DNA from: Candidatus Thiodiazotropha sp. (ex Myrtea sp. 'scaly one' KF741663)
GTDB taxonomy: Bacteria > Pseudomonadota > Gammaproteobacteria > Chromatiales > Chromatiaceae
Reading direction: 5' to 3'
NCBI GenBank assembly: GCA_025655555.1
Contig: JAHXIQ010000004.1
Location: 310,001 to 374,000, forward strand
DNA: 64,000 nt
Of this stretch, positions 53,197-61,777 are shown piece after piece (position 1 is the first letter of the stretch; each line of letters begins with the position of its first letter). The notes beneath the pieces were generated by a model. The model worked only from the letters and a program-made list of their open reading frames with translations, did no database searches and had not been told where the DNA came from. Position numbers and translations under genes: made by a program.

Positions 53197-53694
53197 ATGG
53201 TTAGTGCTGGGATAGTGCCGCTTTTATGTGGTTTGCTGATTGCCTCCTCAACGGCGCTGGCGGCGGATATTATCTCAGCTAAACGCCTGAGTCCTGATCT
53301 TGCGCTGGAAATGGTTAAAGCTTCTGTTGAGTCCTGCCGGGCTGATGGCTATCAGGTAACAGCCGTGGTAGTGGCAAGCGATGGTGCGGAGGTTGCCCTG
53401 ATGCGTGATGTGCACGCCAGTCGTTTTACTATCCAGATTGCCCGTGAGAAGGCCAATGCGGTGATTCTCTCCGGGATAGCGTCAGGTGCATTTCGAGATA
53501 ATCGGCGCGATATCCAACAGGAGATGAATCATGTGGATGGCGTACTGGTATTGCAGGGAGGTCTGCCGATAGAGGCTGGGGGCTATCAGTTAGGCGCAAT
53601 CGGTGTCAGTGGTGCGCCGGGTGGCGACCGGGATGAGGCCTGTGCCCGTAAAGCACTCAATAAATATCAAGAGCGTCTGGAATTTGCTGAGTAG
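53197..53694 (+). CDS. Exported haem-binding protein, GlcG/HbpS type (DUF336)
   Basis: A 165-residue protein with a signal peptide (MVSAGIVPLLCGLLIASSTALA/ADI) and a DUF336 domain: ISAKRLSPDLALEMVKASVESCRADGYQVTAVVVASDGAEVALMRDVHAS, FTIQIAREKANAVILSG, QGGLPIEAGGYQLGAIGVSGAPGGDRDEACARKAL. Family members bind haem or act in oxidative sensing. RBS GGGGAAGGCGG precedes ATG 53197. It is 20 bases upstream of the hemolysin III gene. Partner unknown. Confidence 0.9.
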   Translation: MVSAGIVPLLCGLLIASSTALAADIISAKRLSPDLALEMVKASVESCRADGYQVTAVVVASDGAEVALMRDVHASRFTIQIAREKANAVILSGIASGAFRDNRRDIQQEMNHVDGVLVLQGGLPIEAGGYQLGAIGVSGAPGGDRDEACARKALNKYQERLEFAE

Positions 53695-53714
53695 CCTGTA
53701 CTATAGAGATACCT

Positions 53715-54377
53715 ATGCGCGCTGATCTGATGAAAAGACACTACACACTGGGAGAGGAGATCGCTCATGCCGTTTCCCACGGGATCGGTATCCTGCTCAG
53801 TATTGCCGGTCTCACGGTCCTGGTGGCGTTCTCTTCTCTCTATGGTGATGCTTGGCACATTACCAGTAGTAGCATCTACGGTGCTACGCTGGTCCTGCTC
53901 TACACCGCCTCGACGCTCTATCACGGTATTCCACAGTCCAAGGGGAAGCAGGTGCTTCAGCGGCTCGATCACGCCGCTATCTTTCTATTGATTGCGGGTA
54001 CCTACACACCGTTTACGCTGGTCAACTTGAGAGGTGGCTGGGGCTGGACACTATTCGGGTTGGTGTGGGGTGTGGCGATCGTCGGCATCGTGCTGGAAGT
54101 GGCGATCAAAAAGCGTATCAAATGGCTTTCGATCTCTCTCTATCTGGGTTTGGGCTGGCTGGTGTTGATTGCTATCGAACCCTTACTCGACTCAGTGGCA
54201 ACCGGTGGGCTGATATTGTTGCTGGCCGGCGGGCTATTCTATTCTTTGGGCGTGATCTTCTATGTGTGGAAGCGGCTTGCCTATCACCACGCGGTATGGC
54301 ATCTATTTGTTCTGGCAGGCAGTGTGCTCCACTTCTTTGCGGTTTTCTTTTATGTCTTGCCTCCTGCCACAGGTTGA
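53715..54377 (+). CDS. Hemolysin III family (TrhA/YqfA) membrane protein
   Basis: A 220-residue seven-helix protein of the hemolysin III/TrhA family: GEEIAHAVSHGIGILLSIAGL, TASTLYHGIP, LDHAAIFLLIAGTYTPFTL, LGLGWLVLIA and the C-terminal YHHAVWHLFVLAGSVLHFFAVF. The conserved Ser, Asp and His residues of the PAQR/CREST superfamily (SHGIG, LDH, HAVWH) are present, consistent with a metal-dependent hydrolase or membrane-energetics role. Follows the GlcG-like gene closely. Confidence 0.92.
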   Translation: MRADLMKRHYTLGEEIAHAVSHGIGILLSIAGLTVLVAFSSLYGDAWHITSSSIYGATLVLLYTASTLYHGIPQSKGKQVLQRLDHAAIFLLIAGTYTPFTLVNLRGGWGWTLFGLVWGVAIVGIVLEVAIKKRIKWLSISLYLGLGWLVLIAIEPLLDSVATGGLILLLAGGLFYSLGVIFYVWKRLAYHHAVWHLFVLAGSVLHFFAVFFYVLPPATG

Positions 54378-54391
54378 AATCTGAGTTTTTC

Positions 54392-54709
54392 TTATTTCAT
54401 GAAAACTGCGGCAGCAATCGAAGCGATGCCCAGTATAAAGAAGAGTGCAGAAGAGGATTTCCACATGGTGTAGTTCAAGGTTTGCGCATTCTTATTGTGT
54501 AATAAGATGGCGAGCACCCCGGCAGTGATGAATATGCCGCCGGCCACGTAGGCAATGACCTGAAGATATTCGATTTTGACTTTGGTTGATCCCTGAACGC
54601 CACCTCCAATGGTTTCAAATTTGTTTGCCAGTGCCGGTTCACAAAAGAGAATCATCAAGAATAAAGTCCATGTGAGCAGGGTGATTGTTTGGCGAATGTT
54701 TATTTTCAT
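54392..54709 (-). CDS. Unknown three-helix membrane protein, 105 residues
   Basis: The reading frame extends to 54748, but ATG 54709 (MKINIRQTITLLTWTLFLMILFCEPALA) begins a clear signal or first helix. Two further hydrophobic stretches follow (YLQVIAYVAGGIFITAGVLAILLH and SSALFFILGIASIAAAVFM) separated by a short polar hairpin. The layout, a cleavable signal plus two helices, resembles VirB2/TrbC-like small subunits, but no conjugation genes are nearby and I would not call it so. Function unknown. Confidence 0.65.
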   Translation of the reverse strand: MKINIRQTITLLTWTLFLMILFCEPALANKFETIGGGVQGSTKVKIEYLQVIAYVAGGIFITAGVLAILLHNKNAQTLNYTMWKSSSALFFILGIASIAAAVFMK

Positions 54710-54868
54710 GACTGCACTGATATCCCTAAAAAATGAATGCGTGGGCACTCAAAAAAGATGGTAGTCTGCCATCAGAAATAAATTCTTAATCACTAAGTCT
54801 TGCAGCTACATATAGACAATATAACTTAAATATCCTTGTTTTTTAATAATTCATCGGAGGATCAGATT

Positions 54869-55258
54869 ATGTACAGTTTCTCAGTTCGTCTGGAAGGTGG
54901 TATAGGTGCTATCGAATCACGAGTGGTAGAGGCGTTGCAGGCAGAAGGTTTCGGTATCATGACCGAAATTGATGTGCAGGCGACCTTAAAGGCGAAACTG
55001 GGTGTGGAAAAGCGTCCTTACAAGATCCTTGGCGCCTGTAACCCTGCACTGGCCAATCAGGCTATCGAAGCCGAACCCGATATCGGCCTGCTGTTACCCT
55101 GTAATGTCGTGTTGCGGGAAGAGGAAGACGGCACTATCACTGTTGCCTTCATGGATCCCGTGGCAGTTTTGCAGTTGGTTGAGCAACCTGGAGTCGCGGA
55201 ATTGGCCCGGGAAGTGAGACAACGATTGGAGCGGGTGCGTCAGGCTATCGAAGCATAG
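54869..55258 (+). CDS. DUF302 family protein
   Basis: ATG 54869 follows CGGAGGATCAGATT; 129 residues. MYSFSVRLEGGIGAIESRVVEALQAEGFGIMTEIDVQATLKAKLGVEKRPYKILGACNPALANQAIEAEPDIGLLLPCNVVLREEEDG is a complete DUF302 domain, including the conserved GACNP and LLPCNV motifs with two Cys. DUF302 proteins are common near sulfur or redox genes, but the function is not known. Convergent with the AraC regulator. Confidence 0.92.
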   Translation: MYSFSVRLEGGIGAIESRVVEALQAEGFGIMTEIDVQATLKAKLGVEKRPYKILGACNPALANQAIEAEPDIGLLLPCNVVLREEEDGTITVAFMDPVAVLQLVEQPGVAELAREVRQRLERVRQAIEA

Positions 55259-55289
55259 AAAATCTTGCTGCCGTGTTGGGATAACCAGA

Positions 55290-56186
55290 TTAACGATCAG
55301 CTTTTCTTCTTCTTGCCTTGCCGGGCCCATATCCAAAATGCTTTTTGAAAGCCTTGGCGAAGGCTGCTTCTGACTCATAACCGGACAGGTTGGCAACTTG
55401 TGATACGGAGTCATTTGTCGTCATGAAACGCTCGTTCGCCAGTGTCATACGCCAGCGGGCGAGGTACTGCATCGGTGAAGTTGCTACCAGATTGCTGAAG
55501 TGGGCGGAGAAGGCGGATCGAGACATACCTGCACTCTTTGCCAGTTTGTCGACTGTCCAGTTGCCGGCGGGGTCTTCGTGTATCTTGCTCAGGGCCTTAC
55601 CGAGTTTGGCGTCTGCAAGTGCGGCAATGAAGCCTTGACCTTGATTCTTTGTCAGATGATTTCTGATGACATGAATAAAGAGAATCTCCGACAGTTTATC
55701 GATCACCAGATCGCCACCCATCTGGGCCGCTTCCACCTCATAGACCAGAAAGTGACCTAAGGTATCCGACAGGGGCACGCTGGTGCTCCCTTCTTCTCGA
55801 ACGATCATGAACTCGGGCATGGCCTCGATGAGCGGGTTCCAGCTCTGGCGTTCAAAATCGAAGTAGCCACAGATCAACGTTACGCCAGGTCCACCCTCAC
55901 TTTGGTCCGGTACCTGATTACGTGGAAAACGCGCATCAGGTGGTTGCTGATTGTTGGAAATGGTGTGTTGTGCGTCATGGGGAAAGACGATCAGGTCGCC
56001 ACCCGCCAATGCAATGGGTTCCACTTCATCCGGCATATGCAGCCAGCAACCGCCTCTGGCCACCATATGGAATGTGGCCCGTCGCTCACCGGAGGTATCC
56101 ACCGCCCAGTCCCCGCGAAAGCAAGCATGCAGGAAGACGGTTGCCCTGAGGTGCAGGGTACGGAGTATTTCACTTAAGACATCCAT
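55290..56186 (-). CDS. AraC-family regulator with N-terminal cupin
   Basis: ATG 56186 (MDVLSEILRTLHLRATVFLHACFRGDWAVD) gives 298 residues; longer in-frame starts at 56222 or 56243 lack support. Residues about 1-180 form a cupin_6 sensor domain (GERRATFHMVARGGCWLHMPDEVEPIALAGGDLIVFPHDAQHTI). Residues about 190-298 form two HTH motifs (NWTVDKLAKSAGMSRSAFSAHFSNLV and VSQVANLSGYESEAAFAKAFKKHFG). It is divergent from grxC and the exported hydrolase, which it probably regulates. Effector unknown. Confidence 0.92.
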   Translation of the reverse strand: MDVLSEILRTLHLRATVFLHACFRGDWAVDTSGERRATFHMVARGGCWLHMPDEVEPIALAGGDLIVFPHDAQHTISNNQQPPDARFPRNQVPDQSEGGPGVTLICGYFDFERQSWNPLIEAMPEFMIVREEGSTSVPLSDTLGHFLVYEVEAAQMGGDLVIDKLSEILFIHVIRNHLTKNQGQGFIAALADAKLGKALSKIHEDPAGNWTVDKLAKSAGMSRSAFSAHFSNLVATSPMQYLARWRMTLANERFMTTNDSVSQVANLSGYESEAAFAKAFKKHFGYGPGKARRRKADR

Positions 56187-56303
56187 TGTTAGAATATAGG
56201 CTATATCTGGATGAATGGACATAAAGAAAGGATAAATCATCATAGTTCATCCATGATCGGTGGGCGAAAATAACATCCGTAGCCAAACAAAACGGAGAAC
56301 GTC

Positions 56304-56573
56304 ATGCAAAAAGTTGAGATCTATACACAACCCCAATGTTCCTTCTGTAGCCATGCCAAGGCATTGCTGGATTCGAGAGAGATTGCCTACGAGGAGTACA
56401 ACGTCGCCACTGACCAAGGTGTGCTTTCTGAGATGTTGAATCGCACCGGGGGCAGGACACTCCCCCAAATTGTCATCAATAACCAGGCTATCGGTGGCTT
56501 TGATGACCTGCGTCAGTTGGATAACGAGGGACGTTTATCGCCCCTGCTCGATACCGGCTCATCGGCACAGTGA
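56304..56573 (+). CDS. grxC: Glutaredoxin 3-type
   Basis: An 89-residue glutaredoxin with dithiol site QPQCSFCSHAK (Cys12, Cys15), TLPQIVINN (cis-Pro, GSH binding) and IGGFDDL. It reduces disulfides using glutathione, whose synthesis starts with gshA in this window. RBS CGGAGAACGTC. The next gene starts 16 bases later, so both are co-transcribed, probably under the divergent AraC regulator. Confidence 0.93.
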   Translation: MQKVEIYTQPQCSFCSHAKALLDSREIAYEEYNVATDQGVLSEMLNRTGGRTLPQIVINNQAIGGFDDLRQLDNEGRLSPLLDTGSSAQ

Positions 56574-56589
56574 TCTTGAGGAGACGAAT

Positions 56590-57354
56590 ATGAAACGTAA
56601 TACACTATTTAGCCTGATAGCCGTGCTCGGCTTGAACGCAATCATTTCGACACAATCTGTGGCGGCACTTCCGGTACCCGGTTTCAAAATTGATCCGGCA
56701 CGCACGGCAGTGGTCATTACCGATCCACAAAATGACTTTCTGAGTCCAGATGGGGTGACCTGGGGTGTGGTGGGTAAGAGTGTCACCAAGAACAATACGG
56801 TGAATAATCTCGAAGCACTGATGAAGGCGGCAAAGCAGAATGACCTGCCGCTGTTTATTTCACCACACTACTATTACCCCCATGACCATGGTTGGCAGTT
56901 TGAAGGGGCACTGGAAAAATTGATGCATAAGATAGGTATGTTCGACAGGTCCCATCCACTAGAGACAAAAGGTTTTGAGGGATCGGGTGCCGACTGGCTG
57001 GCTCGCTACAAGCCTTATATCGATGATGGCGCCACTGTGGTGACATCACCGCATAAGGTGTACGGGCCGGAGAGTAATGACCTGGTGTTGCAACTGCGCA
57101 AGCGGGGTATCGATAAGGTTATTCTGGCGGGAATGTCGGCAAATCTATGCACAGAATCACATATGCGAGAACTGCTGGAACAAGGTTTTGAAGTTGCCGT
57201 TGTTTCCGATGCTACAGCCGCTGCTCAAATTGAGGAGGGTGACGGATATGAGGCCGCACTGGTCAATTTTCGCTTCATGGCCAATGCTGTGTGGGATACC
57301 CGAAAAACAGTTGAGGCCATTCAGGCATCCAATCGGCATGCAGTAAGGAACTGA
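56590..57354 (+). CDS. Exported isochorismatase-like cysteine hydrolase
   Basis: ATG 56590 follows GAGGAGACGAAT; 254 residues with a signal peptide (MKRNTLFSLIAVLGLNAIISTQSVA/ALPVPG), which is unusual for the mostly cytosolic isochorismatase superfamily. The fold and triad are intact: Asp in VVITDPQNDFL, Lys in SPHKVYGPE and Cys in GMSANLCTESHMRELL. The aromatic HYYYPHDHGW loop may bind substrate. Substrate unknown; a periplasmic amide or pterin-like compound is possible. Co-transcribed with glutaredoxin. Confidence 0.88.
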   Translation: MKRNTLFSLIAVLGLNAIISTQSVAALPVPGFKIDPARTAVVITDPQNDFLSPDGVTWGVVGKSVTKNNTVNNLEALMKAAKQNDLPLFISPHYYYPHDHGWQFEGALEKLMHKIGMFDRSHPLETKGFEGSGADWLARYKPYIDDGATVVTSPHKVYGPESNDLVLQLRKRGIDKVILAGMSANLCTESHMRELLEQGFEVAVVSDATAAAQIEEGDGYEAALVNFRFMANAVWDTRKTVEAIQASNRHAVRN

Positions 57355-57404
57355 TTGGGCCTGTTTAATCTGTAAGAAGTATTTGGTATTCAATTAGATT
57401 TGAT

Positions 57405-57429
57405 ATGGCCGGGCAGATTGCCCGGCCAT
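57405..57429. terminator. Strong hairpin between convergent genes
   Basis: ATGGCCGGGCA-GAT-TGCCCGGCCAT: 11-bp perfect GC-rich stem, 3-base loop, between the exported hydrolase and the DUF427 gene. No T-tract, so termination is only plausible; it could serve either strand. Confidence 0.5.
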
Positions 57430-57444
57430 GTTCGTTATGGTGAT

Positions 57445-57726
57445 TTAATCGGTCACCTCAACACCACGCCAAAAGGCAATATATCCTTTTATTTCTGCGG
57501 CAGCTTCCTTTGGCGAGGGGTAGTACCAGGCGGCATCACTATTCTCCTCACTGCCGACACGAACCGTGTAGTAGTTGGCGGTGCCTTTCCATGGGCAAAC
57601 AGAAGTTGTCTCACTTTCGATGAAAAAATCCCTATTGATAGAGAAAGGAGGGAAGTAGTGGTTACCTTCAATCACAATAGTCTGGTTGCTGTCAGCCAGA
57701 ACTTGACCGTGCCAGATAGCTCTCAT
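57445..57726 (-). CDS. DUF427 protein
   Basis: The open frame runs to 58005, but the upstream half lies in a MITE-like repeat; the family start is ATG 57726 (MRAIWHGQVLADSNQTIVIEG), giving 93 residues. It contains the DUF427 core: NHYFPPFSINRDFFIESE, CPWKGTANYYTVRVG and DAAWYYPSPKEAAAEIKGYIAFWRGVEV. Full-length for the family. DUF427 proteins are small beta-tent-fold proteins of unknown role. The mobile element starts 82 bases upstream of the start codon and may have altered its promoter. Confidence 0.92.
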   Translation of the reverse strand: MRAIWHGQVLADSNQTIVIEGNHYFPPFSINRDFFIESETTSVCPWKGTANYYTVRVGSEENSDAAWYYPSPKEAAAEIKGYIAFWRGVEVTD

Positions 57727-57807
57727 GAAAAGATACCTCGCTTGATGCAGAGCAAAGGGAAGCATGAAAATTATAGCTGACCATATCGAGGCTTGCTCAG
57801 GGTGCTT

Positions 57808-57985
57808 AGGGCCTGTTAACACTAATTTAATCGTCACTGCCAAGACCATTTTTTTGTCCAGCAAGGCAGAAGGAGCGCCGTGTAGCCGGCCTACATAAGT
57901 GACTGATAACGCCGCTGGGCGAAAAAACGGCCTTGGCGCTTTTTCAGGTGCAACATTGACAATCAAATTAGTGTTAACAGGCCCT
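57808..57985. mobile_element. 178-bp MITE-like element with 21-bp perfect terminal inverted repeats
   Basis: The left end at 57808-57828 and the right end at 57965-57985 are exact inverted copies beginning AGGGCCTGTTAACAC; similarity continues imperfectly a few bases inward. The interior has no transposase frame and includes several hairpins (for example around GTCCAGC and GCTGGGC). No obvious target duplication flanks it. Related ends occur at 23683-23711 and 35124-35138. Non-autonomous, presumably moved by a transposase elsewhere in the genome. Confidence 0.8.
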
Positions 57986-58169
57986 GGTGAGATGCCCAGC
58001 GTCAACAGCGATGGAGTAGAGCGTATACCTATCAGGCCAGAGGTAGCCCGTTGCTACCTCAGAAATAGACGATGGATAAGGTTTTTTATATATGACCAGC
58101 CATATGGCTGGTCAATAGATAAACCATAAGGAAATTATGCAAAGATGAGAAAGAGAAGGGCGGGTTATA

Positions 58170-58442
58170 TTACATGCCCTTTTTCATCATGCCTTCTTCC
58201 TTCTTCATCTCCATGTGATCCATCTTGTCATCCATTTTCATTTTCATATCGCCTTTCATGGATCCCATCTCACCCTCTTTCATCATGTTGTGAGATTTAT
58301 CCATCTCCATTGCCTTATCGGATTTATCCATCATTTTATCTTCACCCATCATCGAGTGACTGTCGGCACTGGCAACGCTCCACATCGCGAATAAGGCTGA
58401 AAACAGCATTCCTTTCAATAGGTTGGAAACTTGCATAGACAT
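58170..58442 (-). CDS. Exported Met/Lys/Asp-rich MXKDX-repeat protein
   Basis: A 90-residue protein: signal peptide (MSMQVSNLLKGMLFSALFAMWSVASA/DSHS) followed by a low-complexity tail made of Met, Lys, Asp, Glu and Gly (MMGEDKMMDKSDKAMEMDKS and similar to the end, finishing MMKKGM), matching pentapeptide MXKDX proteins. RBS GGGAGAATCAGAT. About 25 Met in a secreted, disordered peptide suggests binding of Cu(I) or other soft metals (inference). The Tat-exported thioredoxin follows on the same strand upstream. Confidence 0.88.
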   Translation of the reverse strand: MSMQVSNLLKGMLFSALFAMWSVASADSHSMMGEDKMMDKSDKAMEMDKSHNMMKEGEMGSMKGDMKMKMDDKMDHMEMKKEEGMMKKGM

Positions 58443-58650
58443 ATCTGATTCTCCCGAATGTAGTCTGTTTTATTCGAAGCCGCTAACGTTAGTGACTTCA
58501 TGATCAATTAAACGGGAGAAACGTCCTGTGTGAGTCACGTAATTATCACAAATTCATAACTAGGTAAGCTCCAGGCAGGTCATGGATGGGCATCAGGCGG
58601 TGAAAATTTCACTCTCAATTTGACTTGCCCAGACCTCTTCAGTGCTTCCA

Positions 58651-59253
58651 TCAACCTAAGGCCAGCTGTTTCTGTAGATATGGGATGAATTTATCAGGAT
58701 CGATATGGAAGTGATTGAAAACCACTTTGCCAGATGGGTCGATGATGATGGCCCAGGGAGTGCCTCCGGTTCGGTAGTCCCGCATGGTACGTGGATGAGG
58801 ATCAGTTTTTGGGTCCCCTGGATCATGCCCCATTATGATGGGAAGCTCATACTGCAACTGAATCTCTCGTACACTCTCTTGCGTATTCGTGGTGAATCCC
58901 TCGAACACGGTTTGAATGGCGAGTACCTCTACCCGTTCATCGGCCTGGAATGCATCTGCTACCTTCTTCAGGGCAGGAAAGCCGTGTTTATGGCAGCCGG
59001 GACACCATTTCTGAAAACATTTTATATAGACCCATTTTTCCTTCAGCTGCTGCTGGTCGAACTGGGTAGGTTGTCCATTGGCATCTATCCAATAGTCTAC
59101 TGATAGTGGTGGGGCTTGCTTTCCTTTTATCCCATACTTATCAGCAGTGCTGGCCAACAGTCCAGGAGCGACTCCGACGAGGGGAAGAAAAGACATTGTT
59201 ACCAATGAGGTTTTGCGTAAAAAACCTCTCCGAGAAAGGTTGGTGTATTTCAT
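58651..59253 (-). CDS. Tat-exported TlpA-like thioredoxin-fold protein
   Basis: Start ATG 59253 gives 200 residues with a twin-arginine signal (NLSRRGFLRKTSLVTMSFLPLVGVAPG) leading to a thioredoxin-like domain: WVYIKCFQKWCPGCHKHGFPALKKVAD (redox WCPGC), AIQTVFEGFTTNTQESV, IIMGHDPGDPKTDPHPRTMRDYRTGGTPWAIIIDPSGKVVFNHF. The cis-Pro is in GGTPWAI. Export by Tat implies folding or cofactor loading in the cytosol. Function is probably periplasmic thiol redox control; partner unknown. Confidence 0.88.
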   Translation of the reverse strand: MKYTNLSRRGFLRKTSLVTMSFLPLVGVAPGLLASTADKYGIKGKQAPPLSVDYWIDANGQPTQFDQQQLKEKWVYIKCFQKWCPGCHKHGFPALKKVADAFQADERVEVLAIQTVFEGFTTNTQESVREIQLQYELPIIMGHDPGDPKTDPHPRTMRDYRTGGTPWAIIIDPSGKVVFNHFHIDPDKFIPYLQKQLALG

Positions 59254-59533
59254 GACAATTCCCACTCAAGACTTGTTTATCAATAGATTAACGGCACAAT
59301 GACGCATGCTGTCCTGGCAACGCATAAATATAAATACTTCGCTAGATCCTATTCGGATTCAAATAGTCTTACTTCTCGAATAGATAAGGTTAGATTGTGG
59401 GAGAACGTGGAAGTGCCCTTGAGATTGACTGCCCAGCAGTCTGGCTTGATCTGATGTTGATTCTTTGCCCTCAATGCCGAGAGTCTTATAATTTGGCAAA
59501 GTCAGGCGGACGGGTATCTGGATATGAGCTCAT

Positions 59534-60721
59534 CTACTCTTGATCCAATGGGGCCTCATCCTGATCGTAGGCGGTTTGATACTCTGAGGGCAGGTTGATG
59601 GGGCGATAACCCGTGTCCTTGGCGACTCTTTCGGTGACAGAATGGTGAATGAGTGCACCATCGGGTATCAGGCGCGGTTCACATTTCGGGAGATAGAATC
59701 CCAGTAGACGCTTTCTCTCAGGCCACTCGTTATATTTTACCTGTCTGGGAAGATACTCCAGGAGTCGCCAGCCCGGGTTCATGGAATTGTTCAGGCTTGC
59801 GGTGACATCGGGTGCCGTATAGCTGCGTTTACTGCCTTTTCTCGGTTTACCCAACACGATGTGATTGAACAGTGCCTGGTTGAAATGCAGCCCATGGGGT
59901 TCTGCTTCACTCAACATCCACTTCAACGCGAATTTGGCAGGTGCGCTTTTCTCTTCCGAGTAGCCGCCGCCAATGTCAGCATGGCTGCCTGCAAACCATA
60001 CCTGTTTGATATCCTGTTGCTTATTCTCCTTCTCGTTGAAGGGGTTCGGTTTGTAATCTTGTGGTTCAGACCAGTGGTTAATGCGAAACATCCTTCTTTT
60101 TTCATCAATGGCTATTGCCTGGCGTAACACTTCGACATTGGGGTTGGTCTTTGTATAGGGAAGTGTTTGTTGGTGAATGCCAACCAGGAGGTCTGCGCGT
60201 GGCACCAGTACGGAACTGACGGTATCCCAGACCCCCAGATACTTTATCGGTGCAACTTGTGCACGGGTTACCTGGCGAAATCCCCAGGCGATCTTGAAGT
60301 CTTTGTGTCGACTCGACTGCTTATATGCCTTGTAGGCGTAGCTGCACAAATTGATCTGATGAGGCCAGAGCAGGCCCATGAGATGTATGAGACCGGCAAG
60401 TACCCTGACGGTATAGGCGCCACGACTGAATCCAAACAGGAAGATCCTATCATCCGGCCGATAGTGTTCGACAAGAAATCGATAGGTATCAAGGACATTT
60501 TTATCAAGGCCCGATCCGGTAGCGAGGCTGAAGACCTGTCTGGCTTCTTGGGTATAGTGAAACCAGGCGTTTTGAGTGCCGATGGTGCCGATGCCTGGGT
60601 CATAGAAAACAGTCTGCTTCTCGTTCTTCTCCAGCAAACGATAGAGTTTCAGTACATTGGAGGAATCGGCTTCAATCTCATTACCGGTACCATCGCAGCA
60701 GATCACTATATTTTTGGACAT
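59534..60721 (-). CDS. DUF2235 alpha/beta hydrolase
   Basis: ATG 60721 (MSKNIVICCDGTGNE) follows CGGAGGTTGCC; 395 residues. It has the DUF2235 fold: IVICCDGTGNEIEADSSNVLKLYRLL, VFYDPGIGTIG, nucleophile elbow FLFGFSRGAYTVRVLAGLIHLMGLL (GxSxG) and VWFAGSHADIGGGYSEE with the conserved Asp/His. Some DUF2235 proteins are type VI phospholipase effectors (Tle1), but no VgrG, immunity or T6SS gene is near, so it is more likely a housekeeping hydrolase. Confidence 0.92.
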   Translation of the reverse strand: MSKNIVICCDGTGNEIEADSSNVLKLYRLLEKNEKQTVFYDPGIGTIGTQNAWFHYTQEARQVFSLATGSGLDKNVLDTYRFLVEHYRPDDRIFLFGFSRGAYTVRVLAGLIHLMGLLWPHQINLCSYAYKAYKQSSRHKDFKIAWGFRQVTRAQVAPIKYLGVWDTVSSVLVPRADLLVGIHQQTLPYTKTNPNVEVLRQAIAIDEKRRMFRINHWSEPQDYKPNPFNEKENKQQDIKQVWFAGSHADIGGGYSEEKSAPAKFALKWMLSEAEPHGLHFNQALFNHIVLGKPRKGSKRSYTAPDVTASLNNSMNPGWRLLEYLPRQVKYNEWPERKRLLGFYLPKCEPRLIPDGALIHHSVTERVAKDTGYRPINLPSEYQTAYDQDEAPLDQE

Positions 60722-61131
60722 GGCAACCTCCGTGTTTTTCGCTGTGGATTGGAACAAAAAAACTGTCAACTTAGGCAAGATTACCAGAGAGCAGTCTATT
60801 CGTGTTGATATTTCGAGCAATTAAAGTCAAAAAAACGGGTTTGATTTTATTGGGTGGTTGCTTGGTTTTTCATCTGTGTGTGGGCCCTAGGCAAGGGTCA
60901 GAAAGCTCCAGTATGAAGTGGATGGTTATGACGACATGCTTGTAACTGATAGTGGGAAACCACTGCACTTGGAAGCGGGTAGGAGAGCCAGAGCCCTGCT
61001 CTATGTTAAGATATCCCATGAACGGCTGTCGAAAGAGATCTCTCCGTTAAAGTTCCGTATCGTGAATATCTCCCGAGAGTCTCCAGCTATCGAGGTTCAA
61101 AGCGCCTTTATGGCGCCTCGAACATGACACG
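60722..61131. other. Gene-free stretch with possible coding fragment at 60891-61127
   Basis: A frame from 60891 to the TGA at 61125-61127 encodes VRKLQYEVDGYDDM and a coherent polar tail with EAGRRARALLYVKIS and SKEISPLKFRIVNIS, ending SAFMAPRT. It has no clear start codon (GTG 60918 only, after a stop at 60888) or ribosome site. It looks like the C-terminal remnant of a larger protein immediately upstream of the norE-like gene. Family not recognised. Confidence 0.4.
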
Positions 61132-61767
61132 ATGAGGTCGCTTGATCCGTACCCAATGAACACATCATCCACCGAATCCCTGTCTGTAGCACTCGACACT
61201 GAAACAGCTGTTCACGGTCGAGTTCCCGGAAACAGTGGCATCTGGGTGGGCATATTCTGTGTACTGGTTGAATTTCTTCTCTTATTCATCGTCTATTTCA
61301 TCGCAAAAGCACATAATCCAGAGGCTTTTACTACCGGCCCGGACAAACTTCTCACTTTAGCCGGCACCACCATCACCATTTTATTGCTCACCAGCGGCTA
61401 CTGTATGGTGAAAGCAGTGAGCGCCATTCGCAGTGATCAGCGCAAAGCCTCACTACGCTGGATTATCATGGCAACACTCCTGGGCTTCGGCTATCCCATT
61501 GTGAAGTATTTTGAAATTCGCTGGAATGTCGCCCACGGCATTCACGGAGAGACCGGGGTTTTTTATACGGTCTACTACTATTTGACACTGACTCACCTGG
61601 TCCATGTCAGTTGGGGCCTGCTGGGATTGATCTGGATTGCTATGCGTACTGGAGTAGGCGCCTATTCATCACATAATTACAGTGGCCTGGAAGCGGCAGC
61701 ACTCTATTGGCATACCACTGATGTTATCTGGCTTGTCATTTTCTCTTTCTTCTACATTCTGAGATAA
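61132..61767 (+). CDS. norE: Haem-copper oxidase subunit III-like protein (NorE type)
   Basis: A 211-residue five-helix protein of the subunit III/NorE family: GNSGIWVGIFCVLVEFLLLFIVYF near the N-terminus, KLLTLAGTTITILLLTSG, LGFGYPIVKYFEI, GVFYTVYYYLTLTHLVHVSWGLLGLIWI and EAAALYWHTTDVIWLVIFSFFYILR. Start ATG 61132 or 61156, neither with a good ribosome site. NorE aids nitric oxide reductase or related oxidases, but norB/norC are not in this window. Followed by a NorF-like gene. Confidence 0.85.
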   Translation: MRSLDPYPMNTSSTESLSVALDTETAVHGRVPGNSGIWVGIFCVLVEFLLLFIVYFIAKAHNPEAFTTGPDKLLTLAGTTITILLLTSGYCMVKAVSAIRSDQRKASLRWIIMATLLGFGYPIVKYFEIRWNVAHGIHGETGVFYTVYYYLTLTHLVHVSWGLLGLIWIAMRTGVGAYSSHNYSGLEAAALYWHTTDVIWLVIFSFFYILR

Positions 61768-61777
61768 CTGGCCAATT

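Noticed and set aside
57727-58005. N-terminal extension of the DUF427 frame
   Set aside because: The extension reads through the MITE-like repeat; the family begins at ATG 57726.
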